Assembly: GCA_020638735.1 (NCBI GenBank)
Contig: JACKHZ010000012.1
Span: forward strand, 1 to 64,000
Length of the DNA: 64,000 nucleotides
Reading direction: 5' to 3'
Source: Planctomycetota bacterium
GTDB lineage: Bacteria; Planctomycetota; UBA1135; UBA2386
How positions within the stretch are numbered: the stretch's first letter is position 1; the number at the start of each line of letters is the position of its first letter. The position numbers and the translations under genes were made by a program. Under the pieces are notes generated by a model. The model was given only the letters and a program-made list of their open reading frames with translations, was not told the DNA's origin and ran no database searches. Shown piece after piece: positions 37,320 through 45,607 of this stretch.

Positions 37320-37880
37320 ATGGTCGAACCGCAGCTGCCACAACCCGACGAGCTCGAGCGCCGCGTGCGCGAGCTGTTCGCCGCGTGGCGCGTCGCCGAC
37401 TGCGCGGTGACCGTCGCCTGGAACGGCCGCTTGACCACCACCGCCGGTCGCGCCTTCGTGCGCCGGGGCCACATCGAGCTCAACCCGCGCGTGCTGGCGC
37501 GCGCCGTCGACCAGGTCGACATGGTGCTGACGCACGAAGCGGCGCACGTCGCGGCGTTCCGGCTGTTCGGCGACGCGGCCGCCGATCACGGTCGGCACTG
37601 GCGCGGGCTGATGCGGCTCGCCGGCCACGCGCCCGACGTCACCCACAAGATCCCGGTCGACGACCTTCGCCGGCAGGCGCGACGGCGATCGCGCTACGTC
37701 TACCTGCGGCTGTGCGGCGCGTGCGGCGACCGGCTGCTCGCGGCGGCGGTGCGCTACGGTCGCTGCGCTGGCTGCGAACGCCGCGACGAGTTCCTGGTGG
37801 TGCGCGCCCCCGCCACCGCCGCCGGCCGCAAGGCGCTGGAGCGGATGAGTGACGCCGAGGTGCGCGCGCACTTCGCCTGA
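37320..37880 (+). CDS. SprT-like zinc metalloprotease
   Basis: The 186-residue cytoplasmic protein has the zinc-protease motif HEAAH (residues 72-76) with a third ligand at H90 in the DHGRHW segment. A C-terminal zinc ribbon (CGACG then CAGC) completes it, the layout of SprT/Spartan-like proteins. Bacterial SprT is poorly characterised; eukaryotic relatives cut DNA-protein crosslinks. ATG 37320 was chosen over earlier Met codons because the upstream part is Gly/Arg-rich and not family-like. It is followed on the same strand by xdhC-like, with no obvious link. Confidence 0.8.
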   Translation: MVEPQLPQPDELERRVRELFAAWRVADCAVTVAWNGRLTTTAGRAFVRRGHIELNPRVLARAVDQVDMVLTHEAAHVAAFRLFGDAAADHGRHWRGLMRLAGHAPDVTHKIPVDDLRRQARRRSRYVYLRLCGACGDRLLAAAVRYGRCAGCERRDEFLVVRAPATAAGRKALERMSDAEVRAHFA

Positions 37881-37922
37881 CCGTGTCGCGGCTGGGCGCT
37901 TCCGGAAGGCCGCGGCCCGGCC

Positions 37923-37928
37923 TACGCT
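37923..37928 (+). promoter_or_regulatory. Candidate -10 box (TACGCT) for the XdhC gene
   Basis: The box is followed by 9 nt and the GTG start at 37938, so the mRNA would be leaderless. Confidence 0.45.
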
Positions 37929-37937
37929 CGCGCCCGA

Positions 37938-38816
37938 GTGAGCCGCCGCCCAGACATCTTCGAAGAGATCGTGCGTCTGCGCGCCGAGGGCATGCCCGCG
38001 GCGCTGGCGACGATCGTCGGCACGCGCGGCTCTACGCCTGGGCGCACGACCATGCGGCTGCTGGTGCTCGAGGACGGCACGTTCCTCGGCACGGTCGGCG
38101 GCGGCTGCCTCGAGGCCGAGGTCTACGACGCCGCGCGCGAGGTCATCGCCGACGAGAAGCCGCGCTCGCTGCAGTTCCGTTTGACAGAACAGGACTCGCC
38201 GGACTCCGGTCTGATGTGCGGCGGGGAGGTGACGATCTTCGTGGAACCGATCACGACTCCGGTGCTCTGGATCTTCGGCGGCGGCCATGTCAGCAAGGCG
38301 CTGTGCCAGGTCGCCAGCCTGGCCGGCTTCCGCACGACGATCGTCGACGACCGCCCCGACTTCGCCGCGGCCGAACGCTTCCCCGAGGCGCACGGCACCT
38401 TCGGCGAGCCGTTCGAGCAGGCGGTGGCGCGCATGCCGATCCGCTCCAACAGCTACGCGATCGTCGTCACCCGCGGCCACCAACAGGACGGCGCGGTGCT
38501 CGAGCTGCTGGCCCGGCGCTTCGCCGGCGGCGAGCGGCTCCGCTTCCTCGGCATGATCGGCAGCCGCTCCAAGCAGCTGCTGCTGTGGAAGCACCTGCGC
38601 GAACGGGGGGTCGGCGACGACTTCCTGGACAGCGTGCGCACGCCGATGGGGGCCTTCATCGGCAGCCGGACCCACGAGGAGATCGCCGTCAGCGTGGTCG
38701 CCGAGCTGATCGCCGTGCGCCGGCTGGGCCACGACCTGACCGCCGGCTGGGCCGAGCGCGAGCGCCAGCGGGACCGGGTCGAGGGGGTGCGCGACCTGCC
38801 CGTCGCCGACGCCTGA
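37938..38816 (+). CDS. XdhC/CoxF-family protein
   Basis: The 292-residue protein has the two XdhC blocks. The N-terminal block has ATIVGTRGSTPGRTTMRLLV and TVGGGCLEAEV. The C-terminal block is a Rossmann domain with LWIFGGGHVSKALCQVA, VDDRPDFA and MIGSRSKQ. XdhC proteins insert and sulfurate the molybdenum cofactor of xanthine dehydrogenase-like enzymes. No xdhA, xdhB or other molybdoenzyme gene is in the window, so its client lies elsewhere. The gene stands alone and has a leaderless-type promoter. Confidence 0.85.
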   Translation: MSRRPDIFEEIVRLRAEGMPAALATIVGTRGSTPGRTTMRLLVLEDGTFLGTVGGGCLEAEVYDAAREVIADEKPRSLQFRLTEQDSPDSGLMCGGEVTIFVEPITTPVLWIFGGGHVSKALCQVASLAGFRTTIVDDRPDFAAAERFPEAHGTFGEPFEQAVARMPIRSNSYAIVVTRGHQQDGAVLELLARRFAGGERLRFLGMIGSRSKQLLLWKHLRERGVGDDFLDSVRTPMGAFIGSRTHEEIAVSVVAELIAVRRLGHDLTAGWAERERQRDRVEGVRDLPVADA

Positions 38817-38945
38817 GCGGGCCTGGGGGAGGGATCCGGGCCCTGGCGCGAGGTCCAGCGAACCCGGCGCGGGTCCGCGACGTTGTGCCGCGCCGCCTCC
38901 GTGGGCATGATGTTCGGCCCCTCCCTTTCGCACCCGCGCGCCCAG

Positions 38946-39989
38946 ATGACGTCCAAGATCCTCGCCGCCAGCCTGATGTTCGCGGCGGTCGCCGCTTCGG
39001 CAGCCGCCCAGTCCGACAAGATCCATCTGCTCAACGGTTCCACGGTCGCCAACGTCCGCGTGACCGATTGGGACATCCGCAGCCTGCGCTACCAGAAGGG
39101 TGGCAACACGGAGTCGGTGCAGTCCGACCAGGTCGCCAAGGTCGAGCTGGCCAGCTTCAAGACGACCTACGCGCGCGGCATGCGCGACCCGGGCCTGATG
39201 CTGACGCTGGCCAAGGAGCAGCTCGGCGAGAAGAACATGGTCCTGGCGCAGCTCGGCTTCGTCGGCGCGTCGGCGCAGTTCTTCGACGAGGGCCAGGCCG
39301 CCGAGGCGGTCAGCGCCCTCGACGACCTGCAGAAGTCGATCCCCGAGGCCGGCGTGCTGCCCGAGGTCTTCCGGCAGAAGTTCGAGTACTACATGGGCCT
39401 CGGCGGGAAGGGGCAGAGCAGCGCTGCCGCCACGGCCAAGAAGTACGAGTCCGAGGCGATCGGCGGCGCGTGGCCGGACGGCTTCGCGGTCGAGGCGCAG
39501 TTCTTCCAGGTGCTGGCGGAGAACGCCTCGCCGGCGGACTTCCAGAACAAGCTGCGCAACGTGATCGGCAAGGCCCGCACGGTCAACCAGGTCGTCGCCA
39601 ACCGCGCCAACATCGAGCTCGCGCACAGCCTGCGCAAGAACAAGGACGCCGCCGGCGCCGCGCGCATCTACGAGGAAGTGCTCGGCAAGGACGGCGTCGA
39701 CGACAGCTCGCGCGCCGGCGCCTACCTGGGCCTCGGCCTGATCAAGATGGAGTCGGCCGCGGAGGGCAGCGAGGAGGCCAAGCAGGCGCTGCTGCTGTTC
39801 CTGCGCGTGCGCCTCGAGACGCGCGGCTCGTGGCCGAGCCTGCAGGCAGAAGCGCTCTACCACGCCTCGGAAGCCGCCGCCAAGTGGCGCGGCCCGGAGT
39901 ATCGCTACATCATGGGGCGTTGCCGCGGCGTGTTGCTCAGCGAGTTCAAGGGCTCCGAGTGGGCCGATCAGATGCGGCAGCGCGGCTGA
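38946..39989 (+). CDS. Secreted protein of unknown function with helical repeats
   Basis: The 347-residue protein has a clear Sec signal (MTSKILAASLMFAAVAASAAAQ). A short beta part (IHLLNGSTVANVRVTDWD, a feature of proteins handling cell-surface polymers) precedes helical repeats of TPR type (YFDEGQAAEAVSALDDLQ-like stretches, AARIYEEVLGKDGV, AYLGLGLIKME). There are no catalytic motifs. ATG 38946 was chosen because it opens directly on the signal peptide. It ends 17 nt before the first intergenic repeat of the PlsC upstream region. Confidence 0.6.
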   Translation: MTSKILAASLMFAAVAASAAAQSDKIHLLNGSTVANVRVTDWDIRSLRYQKGGNTESVQSDQVAKVELASFKTTYARGMRDPGLMLTLAKEQLGEKNMVLAQLGFVGASAQFFDEGQAAEAVSALDDLQKSIPEAGVLPEVFRQKFEYYMGLGGKGQSSAAATAKKYESEAIGGAWPDGFAVEAQFFQVLAENASPADFQNKLRNVIGKARTVNQVVANRANIELAHSLRKNKDAAGAARIYEEVLGKDGVDDSSRAGAYLGLGLIKMESAAEGSEEAKQALLLFLRVRLETRGSWPSLQAEALYHASEAAAKWRGPEYRYIMGRCRGVLLSEFKGSEWADQMRQRG

Positions 39990-40006
39990 GAGGCCGAGAA
40001 GAAATC

Positions 40007-40165
40007 ATGATACGGCCTCTCAGAATGCCGATTGGCGGCCGCCTACGCGGCCGCGCAGAGCCTTCGAGAGGATTCTCTCTCAGGCTCTGAGACGCCCCCA
40101 GAACGATGACCCGACCTCTCGGAATGCCACGGGGGCGCAACGGCTGCCCTGCGCATTCGAGAGGC
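40007..40165. repeat. REP-like intergenic repeat cluster
   Basis: A 23-nt direct repeat with four mismatches lies at 40007-40029 and 40106-40128, with the core CCTCTCRGAATGCC. A shorter inverted copy (GCATTCGAGAGGC, 40153-40165) can pair with the second. Between the copies is a perfect 8-bp hairpin at 40035-40054 (GCGGCCGC, loop CTAC, GCGGCCGC). The region lies between a plus-strand gene end and the PlsC gene. No coding sequence fits. Confidence 0.5.
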
Positions 40166-40205
40166 TTGCCGCGCGGGCGCTGAGCGCCGCGCGAAGGGGC
40201 GCACG

Positions 40206-40898
40206 ATGGTCGACTTCGAGGGCCTCGCGCAGCTCCCCGGCGCCTGGAACCAGCTGACCTTCCGCGCGTTGCGCGCAGCCGTGTTCGGTTGGCTGCGCGT
40301 CTACAACCGCTACACCGTCGAAGGCGCGCCGCCTCCCGGCGGCGGCTACGTGCTCGCCGCCAACCACTCGTCGTTCCTCGACCCGCTGGTGCTCGGCTCG
40401 GCGTGTCGCCCTCGGGTGACGTTCTTGATGACCGAGACGGTCTGGCGATCGCACACGCTGGGTTGGTTCTACCGCTGGATGCGCACGATCCCGCTGAGCG
40501 CGCGCGGCGGCAACCGCGACGCGCTGCGCGCCGCGCGATCGGTGCTGCAGCAAGGGCGCGTGATCGGCATCTTCCCCGAAGGCGGCATCAGCCGAGACGG
40601 TCTGCCGATGCTCGGCAGCCCCGGGGCGGTGTCGCTGGTGCTCAACGAAGGACGGCCGATCGTGCCGGTGGGCATCGTCGGCGCCTTCGACGCGCTGCCG
40701 TCGGGCCGCGCGCTGCCGAGGCCGCGGCGGATCACGGTGCGCTTCGGCGCGCCGATCCCACCCGACGAACTCGCCGCGCTCGGCACCGATCGTCGCACCC
40801 GCCTGCGTGAGGCGACTGCGTTGATCATGCGGCGCATCGCCGCGTTGACCGGCGCGACCGCGCGCGAAGACGTGCTGGCGTCGGCGCCGGCCAGCTGA
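40206..40898 (+). CDS. plsC: 1-acyl-sn-glycerol-3-phosphate acyltransferase family protein
   Basis: The 230-residue protein has the two acyltransferase motifs in order: NHSSFLD (catalytic His and Asp) and FPEGGISRDG. A hydrophobic N-terminal helix (RALRAAVFGWL) suggests membrane association. PlsC adds the second acyl chain in phospholipid synthesis, making phosphatidic acid. The length is normal. It starts 8-9 nt after a GAAGGGG-type ribosome-binding site. No other lipid gene is next to it; the family includes other acyltransferases, so the exact substrate is not certain. Confidence 0.85.
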   Translation: MVDFEGLAQLPGAWNQLTFRALRAAVFGWLRVYNRYTVEGAPPPGGGYVLAANHSSFLDPLVLGSACRPRVTFLMTETVWRSHTLGWFYRWMRTIPLSARGGNRDALRAARSVLQQGRVIGIFPEGGISRDGLPMLGSPGAVSLVLNEGRPIVPVGIVGAFDALPSGRALPRPRRITVRFGAPIPPDELAALGTDRRTRLREATALIMRRIAALTGATAREDVLASAPAS

Positions 40899-40962
40899 AC
40901 GTCGGCGGGACGCGCGACGATTTTCCGGCGCGAATGCGCGTTCGTCGAGCCACTGCACCTGC

Positions 40963-41532
40963 ATGGAAGGGTGCGAACACAAGTGGACTTGGGCCGGACA
41001 GCAGGCGCGGCGGTTCTTGCGTCGCTATCGCGACGCGGCGACGCGCGAGCTGCTCGACGATCTGACGCAGGAGGCGGTGGTGCTGGCGTGGCTGTGGTCG
41101 CGCAAGGCCACCGATCCGTCGCGTCTCGGCGCGGCGGTGCTGACCATCGCCCGGCGCAAGCGCTGCCGCGCGGTGCGCGAGCGCGTGCGCGGCCGCGACC
41201 TGTTCGTCGGCGACGAGCGTGCGGCGTGGGCCGTGGCCGCGCCGTCAGAAGGTGAAGACGGGAGCCTCTCGGTGGACGGTCGCAGCGTGCCGCTCGACTG
41301 GGCGCTGCAGCGTCTGCCGGCGGCGATGGCGCCGTTGTCGGTGCTCGACCGCCAGCTGCTGCTCGGCTTCCACGAGGGGTTCTGCTGCGCCGAGCTGGCG
41401 CAACGCTTCGGTCGCTCGGAGGGCTGCGTCAAGACGCGCATCCACCGGGCGCGCCGTCGGGTGCGTGAGGAGTTCGAGGCGATCGTCCGCGCGGCGGGCG
41501 ACCTCGAGGGTTTCTGCGAGACGAAGGAGTGA
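40963..41532 (+). CDS. ECF-type sigma factor
   Basis: The 189-residue protein has region 2 with LLDDLTQEAVVLAWLW and region 4 with MAPLSVLDRQLLLGFHEGFCCAELA and SEGCVKTRIHRARRRVRE, the usual sigma-70 DNA-binding helix-turn-helix. A variable linker lies between. No anti-sigma factor is adjacent. The next gene, 3 nt downstream, encodes a secreted TPR protein and may be co-expressed with it. Confidence 0.82.
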   Translation: MEGCEHKWTWAGQQARRFLRRYRDAATRELLDDLTQEAVVLAWLWSRKATDPSRLGAAVLTIARRKRCRAVRERVRGRDLFVGDERAAWAVAAPSEGEDGSLSVDGRSVPLDWALQRLPAAMAPLSVLDRQLLLGFHEGFCCAELAQRFGRSEGCVKTRIHRARRRVREEFEAIVRAAGDLEGFCETKE

Positions 41533-41535
41533 ACG

Positions 41536-42462
41536 ATGAACGTGACGAAGACCGTGTTGGTGTGGTTGTCGTTGGTCGGCTGCGCGCTCGCGCAGGGGGA
41601 CACGGGCACGCCGGTGCCGTCGGCGCCGGCGCACGACGAAGCGTCGTCGGGTGAGGTGGCCTCGCCGCCCCGACTCAGCGACGCGGCGCGCGCGGCCCTG
41701 TCGCGGGCCAAGGGCTCGTCGCAGGCGGTGCGCGGCCTGCGCGGGCCGGAGCGCACCCGCGCGCTCGAGCTGGCGGCGGTCGCCTACGACAAGGTCGTCG
41801 CCGACTTCACCGACGAGCCGCGCGCCGCTGGCGCCGCGGCGTGGGCGGCGGCGCTGCTGTGGCGCAGCCACGGCAGCCTCGCGCTGGCCGAACAGGACTA
41901 CCTTCGCGCGGCGAAGTGCGACCCGCAGCAGAACGGCCAGCGCGGACTGCTCGGCGCCGCCGACATGCAGCGTCGTCAGCACCGCGTCGAGGAGGCGATG
42001 AAGACCTACGTCGACTGCGAGAAGATCGACCCGCGCACCACGCGCGCGCAGGACGCGCGGCTGTGGCTGGCGCGCATGCTGCTCGACCAGGACCAGGTCG
42101 ATGCGGCGATCGAGCGCTTCCAGCTGGCGCTCGAGAGCGCGCCGACGCCGAGCCAGGCGATCGACGCGGCGGACTTCCTGGCCAAGGCGTGGATCCAGAA
42201 GGGCGACCTCGACGCGGCGCAGTTCGTCATCGAGCACGCCGAGCAGATCGTGCTGCAGGCGGCCGACGAGGCGCCCGAGGTCGTCTCCCGGCTCGAGCGG
42301 GCTTGTGACGGCATGTCGGCGCGGCGGGCGCTGCAGCGCGCGCGCGACGAGGCCAACGGCGCGGCGCAGGACGCGGTGCGGTTCGACCAGCAGCAGCGCG
42401 GCGGCTGCGGGACGACGGGCGGCGGCGCGGCGGGCGGCGGGGACGGCGTGCGTCGTCGCTGA
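41536..42462 (+). CDS. Secreted TPR-like protein
   Basis: The 308-residue protein has an N-terminal signal (MNVTKTVLVWLSLVGCALAQ). Helical repeats follow from about residue 75 (LELAAVAYDKVVADFTDEPRA, EQDYLRAAKCDPQQNGQRG, AIERFQLALESAPTPSQA). The C terminus is Gly-rich (GGCGTTGGGAAGGGDG). AAGGAG 6 nt before the ATG lies inside the end of the sigma gene, so the pair is probably translationally coupled. The role is unknown; TPRs generally bind proteins. Confidence 0.7.
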   Translation: MNVTKTVLVWLSLVGCALAQGDTGTPVPSAPAHDEASSGEVASPPRLSDAARAALSRAKGSSQAVRGLRGPERTRALELAAVAYDKVVADFTDEPRAAGAAAWAAALLWRSHGSLALAEQDYLRAAKCDPQQNGQRGLLGAADMQRRQHRVEEAMKTYVDCEKIDPRTTRAQDARLWLARMLLDQDQVDAAIERFQLALESAPTPSQAIDAADFLAKAWIQKGDLDAAQFVIEHAEQIVLQAADEAPEVVSRLERACDGMSARRALQRARDEANGAAQDAVRFDQQQRGGCGTTGGGAAGGGDGVRRR

Positions 42463-42504
42463 GACGACGCGCTGTTTTGCGCGGCGGCTCGGCCCGCCGC
42501 GCAC

Positions 42505-42510
42505 TACCAT
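42505..42510 (+). promoter_or_regulatory. Candidate -10 box (TACCAT) giving a leaderless mRNA
   Basis: The box is followed by 7 nt and then ATG 42518. The box overlaps an earlier ATG (42509), which could not be translated from such a transcript, so 42518 is preferred as the start. Confidence 0.4.
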
Positions 42511-42517
42511 GGCCGCC

Positions 42518-42994
42518 ATGACGCGACCGTCGCTCCGCCTGTCCCTGCTGCCCGCGTTGCTGCTGTGCGGCTGCTCGATCGGCGAGACCACGCGCACGCT
42601 GCGCGAGAGCAGCCCCGCTCCCGAACTCGGTCGGCCCGGCTGGGTGCGCGCCTGCGCCGACGTCGGCGGCACCGTCGGCGGCGTCATCGGCGGCGTCGCG
42701 TCGATCGTCGGCATGCCGTTCACCTATCCGCTGTACCTGCTCAGCGACGACCAGTTGGACGAACGCGGCGCCGACCAGTTCGTGTTCTGGCCCGCCAGCA
42801 CGCTGTCCGGCTTCGGTCACGCGCTGTTCGGCTTCCCCGCCGACTGCGTCGACTGGACGTTCCGCCGCGCCTGGATCGGCCGCAAGGGCGACGTCGTGCT
42901 GGCCAACGAGTTCGTGCCGATGGCGCCGCCGGTCCTGCCGGCGCGCGAAGTGGAGGCCGTCGACGCAGCGGCGGGATCGCCCGAAGCCAGGTGA
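42518..42994 (+). CDS. Lipoprotein of unknown function
   Basis: The 158-residue protein begins MTRPSLRLSLLPALLLCGC; the lipobox-like LCGC predicts lipid attachment at the second Cys. The mature part has a Gly-rich turn (GGTVGGVIGG), a hydrophobic stretch (VASIVGMPFTYPLYLL) and DCVDWTFRRAWIGRKGD, features seen in small outer-membrane lipoproteins near the tail of other gram-negatives. It has no clear domain match. It ends 40 nt before the tRNA-Val. Confidence 0.55.
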   Translation: MTRPSLRLSLLPALLLCGCSIGETTRTLRESSPAPELGRPGWVRACADVGGTVGGVIGGVASIVGMPFTYPLYLLSDDQLDERGADQFVFWPASTLSGFGHALFGFPADCVDWTFRRAWIGRKGDVVLANEFVPMAPPVLPAREVEAVDAAAGSPEAR

Positions 42995-43015
42995 TGTCTC
43001 CGCGCCGCCAGTCGC

Positions 43016-43021
43016 TAGACT
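43016..43021 (+). promoter_or_regulatory. Candidate -10 box (TAGACT) of tRNA-Val
   Basis: The box lies 13 nt before the first tRNA base, the usual distance for a -10 box with a short 5' leader. Confidence 0.5.
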
Positions 43022-43034
43022 GCGCGGCTCGATC

Positions 43035-43111
<77 letters not shown>

Positions 43112-43248
43112 CCCTGAATGCCCGTCACGGCGCGCACGGGCTAATACGGGTGAGGCTGCGGTGCAGTCGGACTTCCGCCCGGGCGATTCTGCGAAAGGGG
43201 AAGCTAAGGTGCCGGCGTACTGCTCTCGATGTCTCTTCCGGGGAGCAG

Positions 43249-43569
43249 ATGATGAGCGAAGAGGGCTCGGCAGCTGAGCGCTTGTTGGAACCTGCGCCGG
43301 TCGCGCGGCCTGGCCTCGTGGTGCCGAGTGCCGCTGAGTTCGAGGTGCTCATCGCCTCGCAGGCATCGTCGGACGGGCTCCGAGATCTCAGGCAAGCCAT
43401 CGCCGCCTGGCAGGCCGTGGCGGAGAAGTGCGATCACGCCTTCGAGGAGGTCCTCAAGCTCAGCATCTACCGCCTTCGTGTCGAACGCGCTCTCGGTGCG
43501 CGGCTCGTGCAAGTCGTGAAGCATGGTGGGCCGAGGCCAAGGTCAACAACCCCGTCCTTCAAAACATGA
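43249..43569 (+). CDS. Truncated phage/plasmid-type protein remnant
   Basis: The 106-residue protein has a helical block (SSDGLRDLRQAIAAWQAVAE, LSIYRLRVERALGARLVQVV) and then GGPRPRS. This resembles the N-terminal half of phage and plasmid proteins of about 200 residues that read along the lines of an alternating Ala/Arg helix ending in a GGRP-type turn. Their second half is missing here: the frame ends shortly after the turn in an ATGA overlap with the next gene. The position just behind a tRNA and the lower GC content fit a decayed mobile element. The family assignment is from memory and uncertain. Confidence 0.5.
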   Translation: MMSEEGSAAERLLEPAPVARPGLVVPSAAEFEVLIASQASSDGLRDLRQAIAAWQAVAEKCDHAFEEVLKLSIYRLRVERALGARLVQVVKHGGPRPRSTTPSFKT

Positions 43570-43985
43570 AGAAGCTCACGCTCTGCGCGTATGTCCTCTT
43601 TCTGCTGGCGCCCTTGATGGCGTTCCTGCCCGCGCCCGGTGTCTGCGATGCCGAAGCCTGGCCCGTCGTCAGCGAGGGTGGTGCGGTAACCTGGGAGATG
43701 CACTGCATCTCGGATGGATGCCTCAAGGAATGCGTCAAGACGCAGCTCGGCAATCCCGTCGGTCCGGACGTGCCGATGGGATGCGTCTGTCCTCCGCTGA
43801 ATGGCAATGCCACCTGTGCCTCCGTCTTCTTCCACCGCAACATCGAAGGCACCAGCACGATAGTCAGCGGCCGGTGCCGCGATCCTCTGAAGAGCTGCGG
43901 TACTGCCAAGGTGTGCACCAACATCCCGCAGCCCGACACCTCCGTGTTGCCCATCCCCGTTTGGGATGCCTGCGATTGCAAGTGA
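43566..43985 (+). CDS. Secreted 12-cysteine protein of unknown function
   Basis: The 139-residue protein has a hydrophobic signal (MKKLTLCAYVLFLLAPLMAF). The mature part carries 12 Cys at 27, 47, 52, 56, 73, 75, 84, 104, 111, 117, 136 and 138, so several disulfides are likely. The pattern includes CXC pairs at 73/75 and 136/138. No domain match was recognised. Its start overlaps the previous stop (ATGA). It is in a block with a MauE-like redox membrane protein, which would suit a protein that needs disulfide formation. Confidence 0.6.
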   Translation: MKKLTLCAYVLFLLAPLMAFLPAPGVCDAEAWPVVSEGGAVTWEMHCISDGCLKECVKTQLGNPVGPDVPMGCVCPPLNGNATCASVFFHRNIEGTSTIVSGRCRDPLKSCGTAKVCTNIPQPDTSVLPIPVWDACDCK

Positions 43986-44071
43986 GCCGGCGGCCGTGAG
44001 CAACCGGCCGTGGCTGTCGCCATCGACACGAAAGTCTGTGGGCGTTGGTATTCGACGATTCCGAGGCAAGC

Positions 44072-45607
44072 ATGGTGTCTGGTCGCTTCAGCAAGTTGAG
44101 CATCGGCGTTGTCCTCGGGGCCGCGGCCGTGCTGGCCGTGTGGTTCTCCATGTCCTGGATGCGCTCGGATCCAGCCGCTCCCTCGAAGGGCTCTGCGGCG
44201 GGTGCCGAGGCTCCCTACGCAAGGTCCGCCGTTTCGTTGGCGGCGACGCCCAGTACGGTCGAGGGCGCGTCCGACCGAAGTTCGGGGACCCTGCGACTGA
44301 CCGTCGTCGATGAAAGCGGTGAGCCGATCGTCGGTGCCCAGATGTCGGAGTCCGGCGGGCCGCAGCCACCAAACGCGACATCCGGGGCCGACGGTTTGAT
44401 CCGGTGGCCGGAGAGCCGCGTTCCGGCGGATTGTCAGGTCCGCCATCCTTCCTACTTCGACGCGCTGCACCGGGTCGAGGCGGACGGAGAAACGATCGTT
44501 CTTCGCCGCCTGCCTAGCGTCAGCGTCCGCTGCGTCGGGGCCGACGGCAATCTTGTCGAGGGCCTGAGCCTGCGGCTGAACGGCGCGGCGCGAGACCCCG
44601 AGGAGCTTGCGCCTCCGCGGACCGATCGCCAGGGCCGAATCGTCTGGTTCGACCAGCGGCCCGGGATCTACTCGATAGGACTCGCCGACGGACCTTGGGT
44701 GCCGATGTCCTGGGACGGGGCGTCGCAATCGGGGCGGTTCGAACTGGGGGAAGACTCGCTGAGCGTCACGGTCACAGTGGCGAAAGCCTCGGCTGTGATC
44801 GTCCAGATCATCGGTGATCACCCTGTCCTGCACTACTTCGCGATCTCGATGACCAGCACCTCGCAGACTCCGGGTCTCGCCGGGGTGATCGAGCGCATCG
44901 ATCAGCAGCTCCGTGCGGCATATCCCGAGGCGATGACGCGAGTGTGGGCGGCACCCGCAGGGGTCGAGGATGTCGAACTAATCGTCTACTGCCAGAATTC
45001 AGGATGGCACCACGTACGGGTTCCGGTCCGTGCCTATGAACCCGGGATCTCCCCACAACTCGTGACCATCGAGGCAGGGCCGACGCCGCTCACTGCCGCG
45101 ATCAAGCGTATCGACGGCACGGGAGCGAAGTTGCTGCCGCTCGTTGCCGTCTTGAGCAACCAGGAGCACGGCTGCATCCAGGTGCTGCTCGACGAGGATG
45201 TCAAACAGGTGCCATGCGGCCAGTATCGGCTCCAGGTGCACCACCCGCACCTCGGCGACCATGCCAGGTTCTCACCGATCGAGCTGGATCTCGAGCGCCC
45301 TGGGGCCATCGTCGCCGTCGATGTGTCCGTGGACCGACCCATCCGGCGGGCCGACCTTGAAGTGGTCCGTCCCGACGGAACTCCTTGGTCGGGGTTCCTC
45401 TATGCCAGGGACGCTTCCGGCAATCGCATGGTATCGGAGTACGTGATCAATGGGGTCGGGACGGGTTTGCTGATACCGGCTGATGTCGAACTGCATTGGC
45501 AGTGCGCCGACGGGAAGGGGGCCAAATTCGAGGCGGTGACCCCACCGCTAGAGTTCGAGGGTGGGGATGCGAAGACCAAGATTGCGCTGAGCGAAGTACG
45601 TCGATGA
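44072..45607 (+). CDS. Membrane-anchored protein with carboxypeptidase-regulatory-like repeats (copy 6)
   Basis: The 511-residue protein has a transmembrane anchor (LSIGVVLGAAAVLAVWFSMSW) near the N terminus. A Ser/Ala-rich linker follows, then CPD-like modules (LRLTVVDESGEPIVGAQMSE, SVRCVGADGNLVEGLSLRLN, ADLEVVRPDGTPWSGFLYA). It is a shorter, diverged relative of the family at 1889-16986. ATG 44072 was chosen over TTG 44045 for the better start codon. It overlaps the MauE-like gene by ATGA, so the two are coupled. The lower GC suggests a history different from the first five copies. Confidence 0.65.
   Translation: MVSGRFSKLSIGVVLGAAAVLAVWFSMSWMRSDPAAPSKGSAAGAEAPYARSAVSLAATPSTVEGASDRSSGTLRLTVVDESGEPIVGAQMSESGGPQPPNATSGADGLIRWPESRVPADCQVRHPSYFDALHRVEADGETIVLRRLPSVSVRCVGADGNLVEGLSLRLNGAARDPEELAPPRTDRQGRIVWFDQRPGIYSIGLADGPWVPMSWDGASQSGRFELGEDSLSVTVTVAKASAVIVQIIGDHPVLHYFAISMTSTSQTPGLAGVIERIDQQLRAAYPEAMTRVWAAPAGVEDVELIVYCQNSGWHHVRVPVRAYEPGISPQLVTIEAGPTPLTAAIKRIDGTGAKLLPLVAVLSNQEHGCIQVLLDEDVKQVPCGQYRLQVHHPHLGDHARFSPIELDLERPGAIVAVDVSVDRPIRRADLEVVRPDGTPWSGFLYARDASGNRMVSEYVINGVGTGLLIPADVELHWQCADGKGAKFEAVTPPLEFEGGDAKTKIALSEVRR

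Noticed and set aside
36594..39863. A long open frame (1089 codons) on the minus strand
   Set aside because: It overlaps the Gfo/Idh/MocA, SprT-like, XdhC and secreted-protein genes in other frames. All of those show real motifs and this one none.
40035..40054. GC hairpin as a terminator of the gene ending at 39989
   Set aside because: There is no T-run after it, and it is embedded in a repeat cluster, so it was listed only as part of the repeats.
42509..42511. ATG 42509 as the start of the lipoprotein
   Set aside because: It overlaps the TACCAT box that probably serves as the -10 element; ATG 42518 fits a leaderless start and a normal signal peptide.
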